Origin: an uncultured Mycoplasmatota bacterium
GTDB lineage: Bacteria; Bacillota_I; Bacilli_A; RF39; UBA660
DNA: 64,000 nt
Reading direction: 5' to 3'
NCBI GenBank assembly: GCA_947652325.1
Contig: CANTCQ010000001.1
Span: forward strand, 1 to 64,000
Shown here: in pieces, positions 52,813 through 61,759 of the stretch
Numbering within the stretch: the first letter of the stretch is position 1
Layout of the letters: each line of letters opens with the position of its first letter
Made by a program: the position numbers and the translations under genes
The notes under the pieces: generated by a model
Databases searched by the model: none
Seen by the model: the letters and a program-made list of their open reading frames with translations, nothing else
What the model was told of the DNA's origin: nothing

Positions 52813-54123
52813 ATGAGAAGATTAGAAAATGATAGTGATGATTATCAAGAACAATATGACATTTTAATAGCTGAAGAACAAGAAAAACAAAGAAAAAAAA
52901 TGTTTTGGGTTATTTTCTTTTGTTTAGTCATTATTTTATTTTCTGTATTAGGAGCTACTTATTCTTATTATAAGATTTATATTGAAGTTAATAAAATAGA
53001 ACTTAATGTAGATACAGATGGAGATGGAATACCAGATTTAAATATTGATATTAGTGGTAATGGAATTTGTGATGTTAATTGTGATACAAATGGAGATATG
53101 AAACCTGATTTGAATGTTAGCTATAATAAGAAACAAAATTCAGCTATTTTTAATATAGATACAGATGGAGATGGAAAGCCAGATACTAACTTAATAAATC
53201 AAGATTTGAATGGTGATGGAATTTGTGATTTAAATTGTGATACAAATGATGATGGATTCCCAGATGTAAACATTGATATAAACGGAGATGGAAAGCCAGA
53301 ACTTAATATAGATGTAGATAAAGATGGAAAACCGAATGTAAATATTGATATTAATGGTGATATGAAGCCAGATGTAAATATCGACTATGATGGAGATGGA
53401 ATACCGGATTTTAATATCGATACAGATGGAGATGGAATACCAGATAAGTCTTTTACAAATCAAGATACAGATAAAGATGGAGTTTGTAATTTGAATTGTG
53501 ATATAAACGAAGATGGAATACCAGATATTAATCTTGACTTTGATGATGATGGAATACCTGAGTTGAATATTGATACTGATAAAAACTTTACATGCGATTT
53601 AAATTGTGATACAAATTATGATAAAATTTGTGATTTTAAGTGTGATATAAATGGTGACATAATTTGTGATGTTAATTGTGAAGAGCCTATTAAACCAGAT
53701 AATAACGAAAAGTGTGAAATTAACTGTGATCCTATTTTAGATGTGCAAGCAAATTTACATGTTTCTTATAAAAAAAGTGTACTTGCTTCTGGTATAAATT
53801 TGGGGTGGACAGATTCTATTAAATTTACAGTAGAAAACCATTCTAATGTATCTGTTGTTTATAATTTAAATTGGATAAATGTTGTTAATCAGTTTACACT
53901 TTCTAATTCTCTTACTTATGATGTTTTAGTAAATGGAAAAGAACAATATAGTTATGTTCCTGTTCCAAAAAATGATTCGAATCTTTTAAGTCATCTTGTT
54001 ATACCTGCTCATACAACTTATTTGTATGAGATTCAGTATATGTTTAATAATTTAGATGAAAATCAAGATATGGAGCAAGGAAAAATATTTAGTGCCCAAA
54101 TAGAAGCAGAAATCGTACAATAA
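52813..54123 (+). CDS. surface protein with about 20 calcium-binding-like Asp/Asn repeats and camelysin-like C-domain
   Basis: 436 residues. A short cytoplasmic acidic part is followed by a transmembrane helix (FWVIFFCLVIILFSVLGATY). Residues about 55-300 are tandem 10-14-residue repeats of two kinds: DTDGDGIPDLNID-type and the Cys form NGDGICDLNCDTN. The D-x-D/N-G-D-G-x-P-D loops fit thrombospondin type 3/dockerin-like calcium sites. The last 125 residues (LHVSYKKSVLASGINLGWTD, KFTVENHSNVSVVYNLNW, QYMFNNLDENQDMEQGK) match the camelysin-type fold, so it is probably a SipW cargo or stays anchored. The Cys repeats may form disulfide ladders. Confidence 0.8.
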   Translation: MRRLENDSDDYQEQYDILIAEEQEKQRKKMFWVIFFCLVIILFSVLGATYSYYKIYIEVNKIELNVDTDGDGIPDLNIDISGNGICDVNCDTNGDMKPDLNVSYNKKQNSAIFNIDTDGDGKPDTNLINQDLNGDGICDLNCDTNDDGFPDVNIDINGDGKPELNIDVDKDGKPNVNIDINGDMKPDVNIDYDGDGIPDFNIDTDGDGIPDKSFTNQDTDKDGVCNLNCDINEDGIPDINLDFDDDGIPELNIDTDKNFTCDLNCDTNYDKICDFKCDINGDIICDVNCEEPIKPDNNEKCEINCDPILDVQANLHVSYKKSVLASGINLGWTDSIKFTVENHSNVSVVYNLNWINVVNQFTLSNSLTYDVLVNGKEQYSYVPVPKNDSNLLSHLVIPAHTTYLYEIQYMFNNLDENQDMEQGKIFSAQIEAEIVQ

Positions 54124-54127
54124 TGTT

Positions 54128-54160
54128 ACTCATAGCAAGTTTTACTTATGAGTTTTTTTC
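54128..54160 (+). terminator. rho-independent terminator
   Basis: ACTCATA / TATGAGT stem with 12-nt loop and a long T run. Confidence 0.7.
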
Positions 54161-54189
54161 TTGTTTTTTTTTGTATTGTAGATTATAAT
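54161..54189 (+). promoter_or_regulatory. promoter of sipW
   Basis: TTGTTT, 17-bp spacer, TATAAT at 54184-54189. Confidence 0.65.
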
Positions 54190-54215
54190 AATAAAGAATA
54201 GAAAGGGTTAACAGT

Positions 54216-55073
54216 ATGAAAACAAAAGAAAATTATACTGGTTTTAAAGGTATTGTAAAATTTATTACCAATGTAGTTTCTTGGACTGCTTTGGTGATTT
54301 TAATATTGTTGGCCATTTTTTTAGCTTATTATACGATTAATACTAAATTATATGAAAAAAAAGGAGAGAAGTTTGAGCCCTTTATTTCTTTATATACTAT
54401 TGTGAGTGGAAGTATGGAACCTAACATAAAAATAGGTGATGTAGTTGTTTCTAAAAAAGTAAAATCTCCAACTGAAATAAAAATAGGTGATGTTATTACG
54501 TTTACTTCTACTAGTTCTATATCTCGTGGTATGATTGTAACTCACCGTGTAATAGATATAATGAAAACAGAAAATGGATATGCCTATAAGACAAAAGGTG
54601 ATTATAATGTTAGTCCCGATACGGCTCTGGCAGAATATCATAATATTATTGGAAAAGTCATCGTTCGTATTCCGCAATTGGGTCAAGTACAAAGATTTTT
54701 GGGTACTCAAGGGGGATGGTTAATTGTCATAGTTATTCCTGCTTTATTTATTATTATTTCCGATATATTGAAAATTTTTAAGCTTACTGGAGTTAAAAAT
54801 AGAATAGAGAAAATAAATGAAGAACAAGTTTATTTTAAACAAGAACAAGACAAAAAAGAAAAGGCCCGAAAAGAGATATTAAAAAAACAATTAGGTTTGT
54901 TAGAGAAAAATCCAAATGAACCAGAACCAATTATAATAAAAAAAACAGTTCGAAGTGTAGTTGGAGAAAAATCAAAGTTCAAAAATGTGAGGTTTGAAAA
55001 AGTTAATAAACCATTTCCTAGGCATTTTAGAAATAGACGAAATCGTAATGATTCAACACAATATAAACGTTAA
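54216..55073 (+). CDS. sipW: signal peptidase I, SipW type (S26B)
   Basis: 285 residues. An N-terminal helix (TALVILILLAIFLAYYTINT) precedes the catalytic Ser motif YTIVSGSMEPNIKIGDVVV. The second conserved block is GDVITFTSTSSISRGMIVTH with RVIDI, where ER-type S26B enzymes have His in place of the Lys base. A second helix near residue 175 and a basic Lys/Arg-rich tail of about 90 residues follow; the tail is longer than usual. It cuts the SipW-type signals of the neighbouring products. It ends one base into the 55073 ATG of the track, which is not the real start of the next gene. Confidence 0.88.
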   Translation: MKTKENYTGFKGIVKFITNVVSWTALVILILLAIFLAYYTINTKLYEKKGEKFEPFISLYTIVSGSMEPNIKIGDVVVSKKVKSPTEIKIGDVITFTSTSSISRGMIVTHRVIDIMKTENGYAYKTKGDYNVSPDTALAEYHNIIGKVIVRIPQLGQVQRFLGTQGGWLIVIVIPALFIIISDILKIFKLTGVKNRIEKINEEQVYFKQEQDKKEKARKEILKKQLGLLEKNPNEPEPIIIKKTVRSVVGEKSKFKNVRFEKVNKPFPRHFRNRRNRNDSTQYKR

Positions 55074-55096
55074 TGATTGCATTGTATTTTTTTCAT

Positions 55097-55105
55097 TGGT
55101 ATAAT
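55097..55105 (+). promoter_or_regulatory. extended -10 promoter
   Basis: TGGTATAAT with TATAAT at 55100-55105, upstream of GGGGAAG and ATG 55133. Confidence 0.55.
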
Positions 55106-55132
55106 AGCAGTCAATGTGGGGAAGTTATTGGT

Positions 55133-55681
55133 ATGAAAACGATTAAGGATATTAATTATTTAATTTTAAAAAAGGTTATTGAGATTATTTTAGTATTTTA
55201 TATTATGTTTTATTCGACTTCTATATGGAGTTTTAATTCTACTCAAAATGATTTGTCTACTTCTATGACTCTTTCTAGTTTAAAACACACTAGACTTCAA
55301 GTTAAAGAGCCACAGAAGTACTCTATTTATCCCATGCAAAATTCTATTGCTTTACAGGAACAGAATGTTTGGTCTTTATATGTTAATAATAAAACAATGA
55401 TTGAAGAATCTTATTTATTGGTTTTGAATTTATCTAAAGATTCAACAATTGATTATCAACTTTTAAACATATCACTTGGAAAAGATATTTTTTCTTTAAG
55501 TGACCTACCAATGGAAGAAATAAGTAATAGTTATTATTTCATTTTAGATGAAAATACAATAAAAAATATGACAAAGTTTTATGAAATCCGTATATGGTTA
55601 AAAGCGGAAATTGGTAACGAGATGCAAGCAAAAAAAATGAATATATCTTTTGAATTAGTAAATGGAGTTGCTTCTGTTTAA
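55133..55681 (+). CDS. SipW-locus exported protein
   Basis: 182 residues from ATG 55133; the longer ORF start at 55073 lies upstream of the promoter. An N-terminal hydrophobic segment (IEIILVFYIMFYSTSIWSF) is followed by a beta-rich part (YSIYPMQNSIALQEQNVWSL, YYFILDENTIKNMTKFYEIR, IWLKAEIGNEMQAKKMNISF). The last motif resembles the C-terminal strand of camelysin-type proteins. Probably a membrane-anchored or secreted part of the surface structure. Confidence 0.6.
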   Translation: MKTIKDINYLILKKVIEIILVFYIMFYSTSIWSFNSTQNDLSTSMTLSSLKHTRLQVKEPQKYSIYPMQNSIALQEQNVWSLYVNNKTMIEESYLLVLNLSKDSTIDYQLLNISLGKDIFSLSDLPMEEISNSYYFILDENTIKNMTKFYEIRIWLKAEIGNEMQAKKMNISFELVNGVASV

Positions 55682-55738
55682 CGTTTTTCAACTTGTAAAA
55701 TGTTATTATTTTTGCTATTATGAAAATATGGTGATACT

Positions 55739-57106
55739 ATGGACTATAAGAAGATTTTCAAAAGAGAAACTAAAGTTATTGCTTATATGGTTATCTGTTT
55801 GACTTTGTTAGTTATGGGCGTTAGTTATGCTTTATTTTTACAAGTAAATAGTAATACCAAAAATCAAGTTGTTACAACTGGAAGTTTGCAAATTGAGTAT
55901 TCAGCTCAAAATGATATAATTGTTGGCGAAAATGATTGCTTAATGCCTCAAAGTAATGATGAAGCTCTTCACGGAAATGCTTGTTCCTATACTTTAAGTA
56001 TAACAAATAAAGGTTCTTTGCCTATGCAATATAACTTGTTGATTTATGATGATGATGTACAATTACCAACGGGTGGAAAAAAAGTAAGCCATTCTTTGAT
56101 TCATCATTCTCTTACTAAATCTTTTGGAGAAGCGAGTAGTACTGTTTCTTCTGGTACTGCTCTAGGGGATTTACCTCTCAAAGAAAATAAAAGATTATTA
56201 GAAACAAATACAATTGCAGTTGGTGAAACTATTGTTTTTCATTTGAAAATATGGATTGATGAAAATGCTCCAAGTGAAGGAGAAAATGGAATAATAGGTC
56301 ACTATGTGTATTTAAAGTTAGATGTAACTGGAACAGTTTATGAAAATGAAACGGCAACAGAAGTATTAACAGCTACATTAGATACTAGTGGTTTATCTGA
56401 AATTATATTATCAACACTTGATGAAGCAAATCAAAATATAATCAAAGAATATCGCTATAGTGGTAAAAATCCAAATAATTATGTTTTTTATAATTGTAGT
56501 AATGATGAAGATGTAAGCACTTGTGAAACATGGAGAATTCTGGGAATTTATAATATCAATAATGAAAGTCATATAAAACTTATAAAAGATACACATGAAG
56601 AAGAAAAACCTTGGGATGAATCAAAAGGAGTCTCTTATTCTACATCTTCTTTAAATACTTATTTAAATGCTTATTACAGTAATTTAAGTGAAACTGCAAA
56701 AGGACAAATTGGTGCTGTTACTTACAAATTAGGTGGAGCTGAGAATTTAGAATTTGATAGTAAAACAATGTATGATTATGAATTAAAGTCTGCAAACGAT
56801 ATATCTTTGTATGTAGGTTTAATGAATGTAAGTGATTATGCTTTTGCAAGTAGTTTAAAAGAGGAAGATTTTGTAAGTACAATTATTTCTCGAAACGAAA
56901 ATAACTGGTTGTTTACTGGTAAGGAAGAATGGCTTATTAATAAAAACACAAGTAATCAAGTGTACAAAATTTCTACTAATGGAAGTATTGAAGTTGCTGC
57001 AACTAATGAAGCTAAGTTAATACGACCAGTTGTTGCTTTACAAAGTAGTGTTAAAATTATTGGTGGAGATGGAACAAAAGAAAATCCGTATATGTTATCA
57101 AAATAG
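55739..57106 (+). CDS. SipW-type surface protein with DUF6273-like C-terminal domain
   Basis: 455 residues. The N-terminus VIAYMVICLTLLVMGVSYAL is a SipW-type signal with a camelysin-like domain to about residue 205 (TGSLQIEYSAQNDIIVGEND, ACSYTLSITNKGSLPMQYNL, IGHYVYLKLDVTG). The second half has NYVFYNCSNDEDVSTCETWR, HIKLIKDTHEEEKPWDESK and ends with LIRPVVALQSSVKIIGGDGT and NPYMLSK. This matches DUF6273-like modules of surface proteins, related in layout to the left-edge protein ending GVRPRF. GGTGAT precedes ATG 55739. Confidence 0.8.
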   Translation: MDYKKIFKRETKVIAYMVICLTLLVMGVSYALFLQVNSNTKNQVVTTGSLQIEYSAQNDIIVGENDCLMPQSNDEALHGNACSYTLSITNKGSLPMQYNLLIYDDDVQLPTGGKKVSHSLIHHSLTKSFGEASSTVSSGTALGDLPLKENKRLLETNTIAVGETIVFHLKIWIDENAPSEGENGIIGHYVYLKLDVTGTVYENETATEVLTATLDTSGLSEIILSTLDEANQNIIKEYRYSGKNPNNYVFYNCSNDEDVSTCETWRILGIYNINNESHIKLIKDTHEEEKPWDESKGVSYSTSSLNTYLNAYYSNLSETAKGQIGAVTYKLGGAENLEFDSKTMYDYELKSANDISLYVGLMNVSDYAFASSLKEEDFVSTIISRNENNWLFTGKEEWLINKNTSNQVYKISTNGSIEVAATNEAKLIRPVVALQSSVKIIGGDGTKENPYMLSK

Positions 57107-57128
57107 CCTTTTGGCTATTTTTTTTTTG
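57101..57128 (+). terminator. terminator closing the SipW locus
   Basis: Perfect AAATAGCC / GGCTATTT stem with loop TTTT and nine Ts. Confidence 0.9.
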
Positions 57129-57854
57129 AAAAAATGATTGTCTTTATTTTCAAAATTTAGTCGATTTAAGAGAATATTAAAAATGCCATTTCGTTTACAG
57201 ATATGTATAAGGTTCATACTGTTTTTTCAACCGAAATATGTTGGTGCTACTAAAGTAAATATTATAAAGTTTATTAACACTATTTCAATTGTTGATGCTA
57301 GTCTAGAGTTTACTGAAGTGGTATTTTATATTGATTTTAGTGTTCATTATTTTTATAGATTAATGGTAAAATAGTTTTGTTAGTAAAGTTTTATATGTTA
57401 GAACAGAATTATAAACAAATTAGATAAATTAGTTATATCCAAATTTTGAAATCGATTTTATTTGAGAAAAAGAAAATGAAAGTTGATAAAGGAATAGTTA
57501 ATGTTTTTGCTCTTGAGATACTTGCTCTTTTTCATATTCTAAATTAATGAAAAATAAATGTCGATGAGAGGGAACCTGGTTTTTATTGTTTGTATAAGTT
57601 GTTTATTTAAATGGTATTGTATTCCTAAAATATATAATTAACTTAAACCAATAAAATTATATTGGATTTGGATAAGCAGAGAGTTATTAAAATTTACATT
57701 CTTCTATTTTTATTATATACTAGAAAAAGGAGACAGTTACTTACGATAAGTTTGAAATATAAGTACTATAGATGGAAAATTGTTTGAAGAAGAATTTACA
57801 GAGGATAGTTTGCTTATTTATTTCAAAGTAAAAGTTTTAGAAAGGTTTTAAAAT
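57129..57854 (+). other. decayed region
   Basis: Plus-strand frames give pieces such as NAISFTDMYKVHTVFSTEIC, KKKMKVDKGIVNVFALEILA and DGKLFEEEFTEDSLLIYFKV broken by stops and shifts. The ORF at 57138-57374 in the track has no binding site and is probably chance. One or two former genes are likely, identity unknown. Confidence 0.4.
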
Positions 57855-58781
57855 ATGGAAAAAATTTGTTTAATTACCCATGTTGCAGATGCAGATGGAG
57901 CTTTTCCTATTATTTTATCAAAATTGATTTTTCAAGATGTTGCTATTTTTTCTTGTGAAACTTCTGAAGTTGATATGGTTTTAAAAGATGTATTGTCTCA
58001 TCATGCAAATTATACAAAAATTTATATTGTAGATATCAACATGAGCGAAGAAATGGCAAATACTATTGATGAGGATATTTCGTTAAGAGAAAAAATCATG
58101 GTTTTTGACCATCATGCAAGTAATATGCATTTAAACAAGTATTCTTTTATAAAAGTTGTTGATTCTGAGAATGGAAGAAAAGAATGTGGAACAACTCTTT
58201 TTTATGACCATTTAAAAAAATCTTTTTGTAATCCTATTCTTACTAAAGAAAATTTAGTGACTATGATAGAACTGATTCGTGAAGGTGATACGTATGATTT
58301 TACAGATGAATTGAAACAAACTGTTTTTCAGTTCGGAAGTTTATATGCTATTTTTGGAAGAGAACGATATATTGAGCATTTTTATCGGTCTATTCTTGAT
58401 AATGAAGTGTTTTCTTTTTCAGAAATGGAGAAATTATTAATTGAATTGGAAGAAGAAAAAAAACATCAGTATATAGAAGAGAAATTAAAAAGAGTAAAAA
58501 TAGCGAAAATATTGGGTGTAGTAGTAGGAATTGTTTTTGCAGAACAAAGAAGGTCAATACTTGGCCATGCGATGGTAGAGAAGTTGGATATTGATATTGC
58601 CATTGTTGTTAATGTAGATAGAAGCGTTAGTTATAGAGCGAATAAAGAAAATGTTGATATTAATGTTTTGGCAAAACATTTTGGTGGTGGAGGACATAAA
58701 CACGCTGGAGGAAGTCCATTACCAGAAGATTTACAAGAAAAAATATGCGAATATATTTTTAATGATATTGAATGGAAATAA
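57855..58781 (+). CDS. DHH/DHHA1-family phosphoesterase
   Basis: 308 residues. The DHH part has LITHVADADGAFPI (motif I), YIVDINMSEE and IMVFDHHASNMHL (DHH motif); the DHHA1 part ends in HFGGGGHKHAGGSPLP. This fits NrnA/NrnB-type nanoRNases or related cyclic-dinucleotide phosphodiesterases. In motif I the usual D-H-D triplet is ADADG, as in NrnB-like members. It lies 47 nt before sodA on the same strand. The exact substrate is not told by the sequence. Confidence 0.85.
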   Translation: MEKICLITHVADADGAFPIILSKLIFQDVAIFSCETSEVDMVLKDVLSHHANYTKIYIVDINMSEEMANTIDEDISLREKIMVFDHHASNMHLNKYSFIKVVDSENGRKECGTTLFYDHLKKSFCNPILTKENLVTMIELIREGDTYDFTDELKQTVFQFGSLYAIFGRERYIEHFYRSILDNEVFSFSEMEKLLIELEEEKKHQYIEEKLKRVKIAKILGVVVGIVFAEQRRSILGHAMVEKLDIDIAIVVNVDRSVSYRANKENVDINVLAKHFGGGGHKHAGGSPLPEDLQEKICEYIFNDIEWK

Positions 58782-58828
58782 AGTAATAGATTTTAATATA
58801 ACTTCTATAATTTAATGGAGGTTATGTT

Positions 58829-59443
58829 ATGTATAAATTAGACAATTTAGAGTATTTGTATCAAGATTTAGAACCTTATATTGATACTCATACTATGGGA
58901 CTTCATTATAATAAACATGCGAAAAAGTATTTGGATACGTTAAATAAGTTATTGGCAGAAAATCATTTTGATTTTTCTATTTCTATATCAGAACTTGCCC
59001 AAAAAATGAATTTGTATCCTTGGGAGAAAAAAGAAGATATTCTTTTTAATTTAGGAGGTGTCATAAATCATAATTTGTATTTTCATTCTATGAATAAACA
59101 AAAAGTGGAAAGTACAGGTGCTCTTCGAACTGACCTAATAAAAAAGTATGGTTCTTTGGAAGCATTTATCAAAGAATTTATAGTTGTTGCTATGAAGATG
59201 AAGGGGAGTGGCTACACGTTTTTGGAATTGAATCCAAATGGTTTGGAAATTAAAAACTATACAAATCAAAATAATCCCTTGTTTTTTTCTTGTATTCCTT
59301 TGTTTACTATTGATTTGTGGGAACATGCTTATTATATAAATTATAATCATGATAAGAAAAAGTATTTAGAAAATTTTTTTGAAATTGCAGATTTTAATGT
59401 AGCTAGTCATATTTATGATAGAATACGAAGAAATGAGATTTAG
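58829..59443 (+). CDS. sodA: superoxide dismutase, Mn/Fe family
   Basis: 204 residues. Metal ligands are in place: HTMGLHYNKHAKKY (first His), GGVINHNLYFHSM (second His) and TIDLWEHAYYINY (Asp and His). A Gly sits at the FeSOD-specific Gln position before NH, while YTNQNNPLF supplies the Gln of the Mn type, so Mn is favoured. It detoxifies superoxide, of interest in a presumed anaerobe. AATGGAGG precedes ATG. Confidence 0.93.
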   Translation: MYKLDNLEYLYQDLEPYIDTHTMGLHYNKHAKKYLDTLNKLLAENHFDFSISISELAQKMNLYPWEKKEDILFNLGGVINHNLYFHSMNKQKVESTGALRTDLIKKYGSLEAFIKEFIVVAMKMKGSGYTFLELNPNGLEIKNYTNQNNPLFFSCIPLFTIDLWEHAYYINYNHDKKKYLENFFEIADFNVASHIYDRIRRNEI

Positions 59444-59450
59444 AATAGTT

Positions 59451-59478
59451 AAAAAAACAAGACAACTCTTGTTTTTTT
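59451..59478 (+). terminator. terminator after sodA
   Basis: AAAAAAACAAGA / TCTTGTTTTTTT with loop CAAC. Confidence 0.9.
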
Positions 59479-59660
59479 AAATGATAGTGTAAGCGTGAAA
59501 ATATTTTGTTATGCAATTAATAGTATTATTAAAAATTATTTAAATGAAGAGAAATATGGACAAATTGAAAGATTTAATTTCTTAAATAGTTTTAATCTTG
59601 ACTAAATGATTTCATTACAAGATAATAATTGCTAGAGGTGAGAGAAGGCAAAAATTATCT

Positions 59661-59909
59661 TTGTTCTACAATGCATATGTAGCGTCTTATTTTGATTTTG
59701 AAGATGATCCAAATTTTTCTTGTTATGACTTTGATAATGGAATATACGATGGCATAAAAATAGACTATCAAACTGACTATGATGAAGTTTTATTTTATAT
59801 TAAAGAGTTAAGAGCTATTTTAAAAGAAGATTTTTTAAATATTTTAGAAACGAGAATTAAATATTTAAATAATAGTGAAAGTTTGGTTAAAGAATTTAAG
59901 ATATTTTGA
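59661..59909 (+). CDS. small ORF, probably an N-terminally broken gene
   Basis: 82 residues, acidic: YFDFEDDPNFSCYDFDNGIY, DGIKIDYQTDYDEVLFYIKE. The TTG start has no good binding site. A good AGGTGAG lies further up in another frame that reads VREGKNYLCSTMHM and stops, so a frameshift near 59685 probably split the gene. No family recognised. Confidence 0.4.
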   Translation: MFYNAYVASYFDFEDDPNFSCYDFDNGIYDGIKIDYQTDYDEVLFYIKELRAILKEDFLNILETRIKYLNNSESLVKEFKIF

Positions 59910-59995
59910 TATGAGTTTATAGCATTATCTAATGAAAATTAAGAAAATTTATTATAATATATTATAAAATTAATACGCTTAAGGAAGTGATTGTT

Positions 59996-61759
59996 GTGAA
60001 GTCGTTTAAATTAATAATAAAAAGTTTTAAAAATTCAAAATTTAGAATAGTATTATATATTATATTTAGTTTACTTGTTGCATATCTAACAATATTTATA
60101 CCTGTTATAATACAATATTTTTTGGATGTATTATTAAAAGAATCCGTTAGCAATATGTTAATTGAAAATTTTATTAGTATATTTGATAATAAACTATCAT
60201 TTATACATACTATGTGTATGTTACTTTTTTTAGTAGAATTAATCCTTACCATTATAGTATATTTAAGAACTATAATAAAAAATAAAATAATACAAGAGTT
60301 TCAATTTAATATTAAACAAACGTTGTTTTATCACATACAAAATTTAACTTATCAAGATTTTTATAAAAAGTCATTAGCTGATTTAGTTCAAAATATGGTA
60401 GATGACGTAGGAGATATTGTAACTTTTATTGATAAACAATTAACTTATATTTTAGATATTTTTTTAATATTGATTTTTGCTATTGTGCAATTATCTGAAT
60501 TAGATATTAGATTATCATTTATTATGATAATTTCTACTATTATAATGCTTTTGTTATCTATATGGTTATTTACAAAATCAAAATCTATTGTTAGAGAAAG
60601 AATAGATGCAAAAAGAAAACTATATGATAAGATAGATGACAATTATTCAAATATTAAATTTATTAAAGTTAATAATCTTCAACAACAAGAAATACAAAGA
60701 TTTGAGAAAGTTAATCAAAATAATTTTATTGCAAATAAAAAGAAAGTTGTTACAGATTCAATATACAATATGACTGCAGCGAATATAACTAAAGTACAAA
60801 ATCCTTTTATATTTATTTTAGGTACATATCTTTATATAAAAGGTTTAGTATCAGTAGGTAGCATTTATGTAACAGTTAGTTATTCCAATAAGATAGGTAG
60901 AGGTTTTCAATCATTTGGAGAAATGTTCGAATCTCTTAATATTTTTGCAGTCGCTTATACAAGAATAAATGAATTGTTAAATTTAACTTTAGAAGATAAG
61001 GAAAATAATATTGAAATAAGGGATTCAAAAATAATTTTTAATAATGCAAGTATTATTGTTAATGGAAAAAAAATACTTACGGATTTAAATTTTAGTATTG
61101 ATCCGAATGATAAAGTTTTGGTTGTTGGTGCAACAGGAAGTGGTAAATCAGTTTTAGTAAAAACGCTTGTAGGATTTTATGATTATGAAGGTAGCATTAA
61201 AATTGGTGGCTATGAAGTCAGAGATTTAAATAAAAAAAATATAAGGGATAATATTTGTTTATTGCTTCAAGATTCTTATTTGTTTTCAAAAACTATAGCT
61301 GAAAATATAAAAATATTGATGCCTTATATGTCAAATGAAGAAATGATTAATTTATCTAAAGAATTTGCTTTACATGATGATGTAGAAAAATTCAACAAAA
61401 AATATGAAAGTATGCTTGGTATAAACGGACTTACATTATCTAAAGGTCAAAGACAAAGATTAATTTTAATTAGAGCATTTACTAAAATAAAACCCATAAT
61501 GATATTTGATGATTCATTCAGTGCTATTGATAAAATAAATAAGAAAACTATTATTGAAAATTTATTAAATAGCAATCATCATAACAGTACTAAAATTTTT
61601 ATTACACACAACATAGGTTTAGCAACACAATTTGAAAAAATATTATTTTTAGATAATCAGAAAACGTATTTCTCTAATCATAAAGAGTTATTAAAAAATG
61701 AAAATTATAAAAAATTATATGATTTAAGTTTAAATAATGTAGGTGATGATTATGCTTAA
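59996..61759 (+). CDS. ABC exporter, half-transporter A (degenerate NBD)
   Basis: 587 residues from GTG 59996 (AAGGAAGTG upstream). Six transmembrane helices in the first 320 residues, then the ATPase: VLVVGATGSGKSVLVKTL (Walker A), NICLLLQDSYLFSKT (Q-loop), LTLSKGQRQRLILIRAF (signature LSKGQ), KPIMIFDDSFSAIDK (Walker B). The residue after the Walker B Asp is Asp, not the catalytic Glu, as in the inactive site of heterodimeric exporters. It overlaps the next gene by 8 nt. Confidence 0.88.
   Translation: MKSFKLIIKSFKNSKFRIVLYIIFSLLVAYLTIFIPVIIQYFLDVLLKESVSNMLIENFISIFDNKLSFIHTMCMLLFLVELILTIIVYLRTIIKNKIIQEFQFNIKQTLFYHIQNLTYQDFYKKSLADLVQNMVDDVGDIVTFIDKQLTYILDIFLILIFAIVQLSELDIRLSFIMIISTIIMLLLSIWLFTKSKSIVRERIDAKRKLYDKIDDNYSNIKFIKVNNLQQQEIQRFEKVNQNNFIANKKKVVTDSIYNMTAANITKVQNPFIFILGTYLYIKGLVSVGSIYVTVSYSNKIGRGFQSFGEMFESLNIFAVAYTRINELLNLTLEDKENNIEIRDSKIIFNNASIIVNGKKILTDLNFSIDPNDKVLVVGATGSGKSVLVKTLVGFYDYEGSIKIGGYEVRDLNKKNIRDNICLLLQDSYLFSKTIAENIKILMPYMSNEEMINLSKEFALHDDVEKFNKKYESMLGINGLTLSKGQRQRLILIRAFTKIKPIMIFDDSFSAIDKINKKTIIENLLNSNHHNSTKIFITHNIGLATQFEKILFLDNQKTYFSNHKELLKNENYKKLYDLSLNNVGDDYA

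Noticed and set aside
53230-53463. Minus-strand ORF within the calcium-repeat gene
   Set aside because: It is a by-product of the repeated nucleotide sequence on the other strand.
57138-57374. Plus-strand ORF of 78 aa after the SipW locus
   Set aside because: No ribosome binding site or promoter; other frames of the same stretch read more like broken protein.
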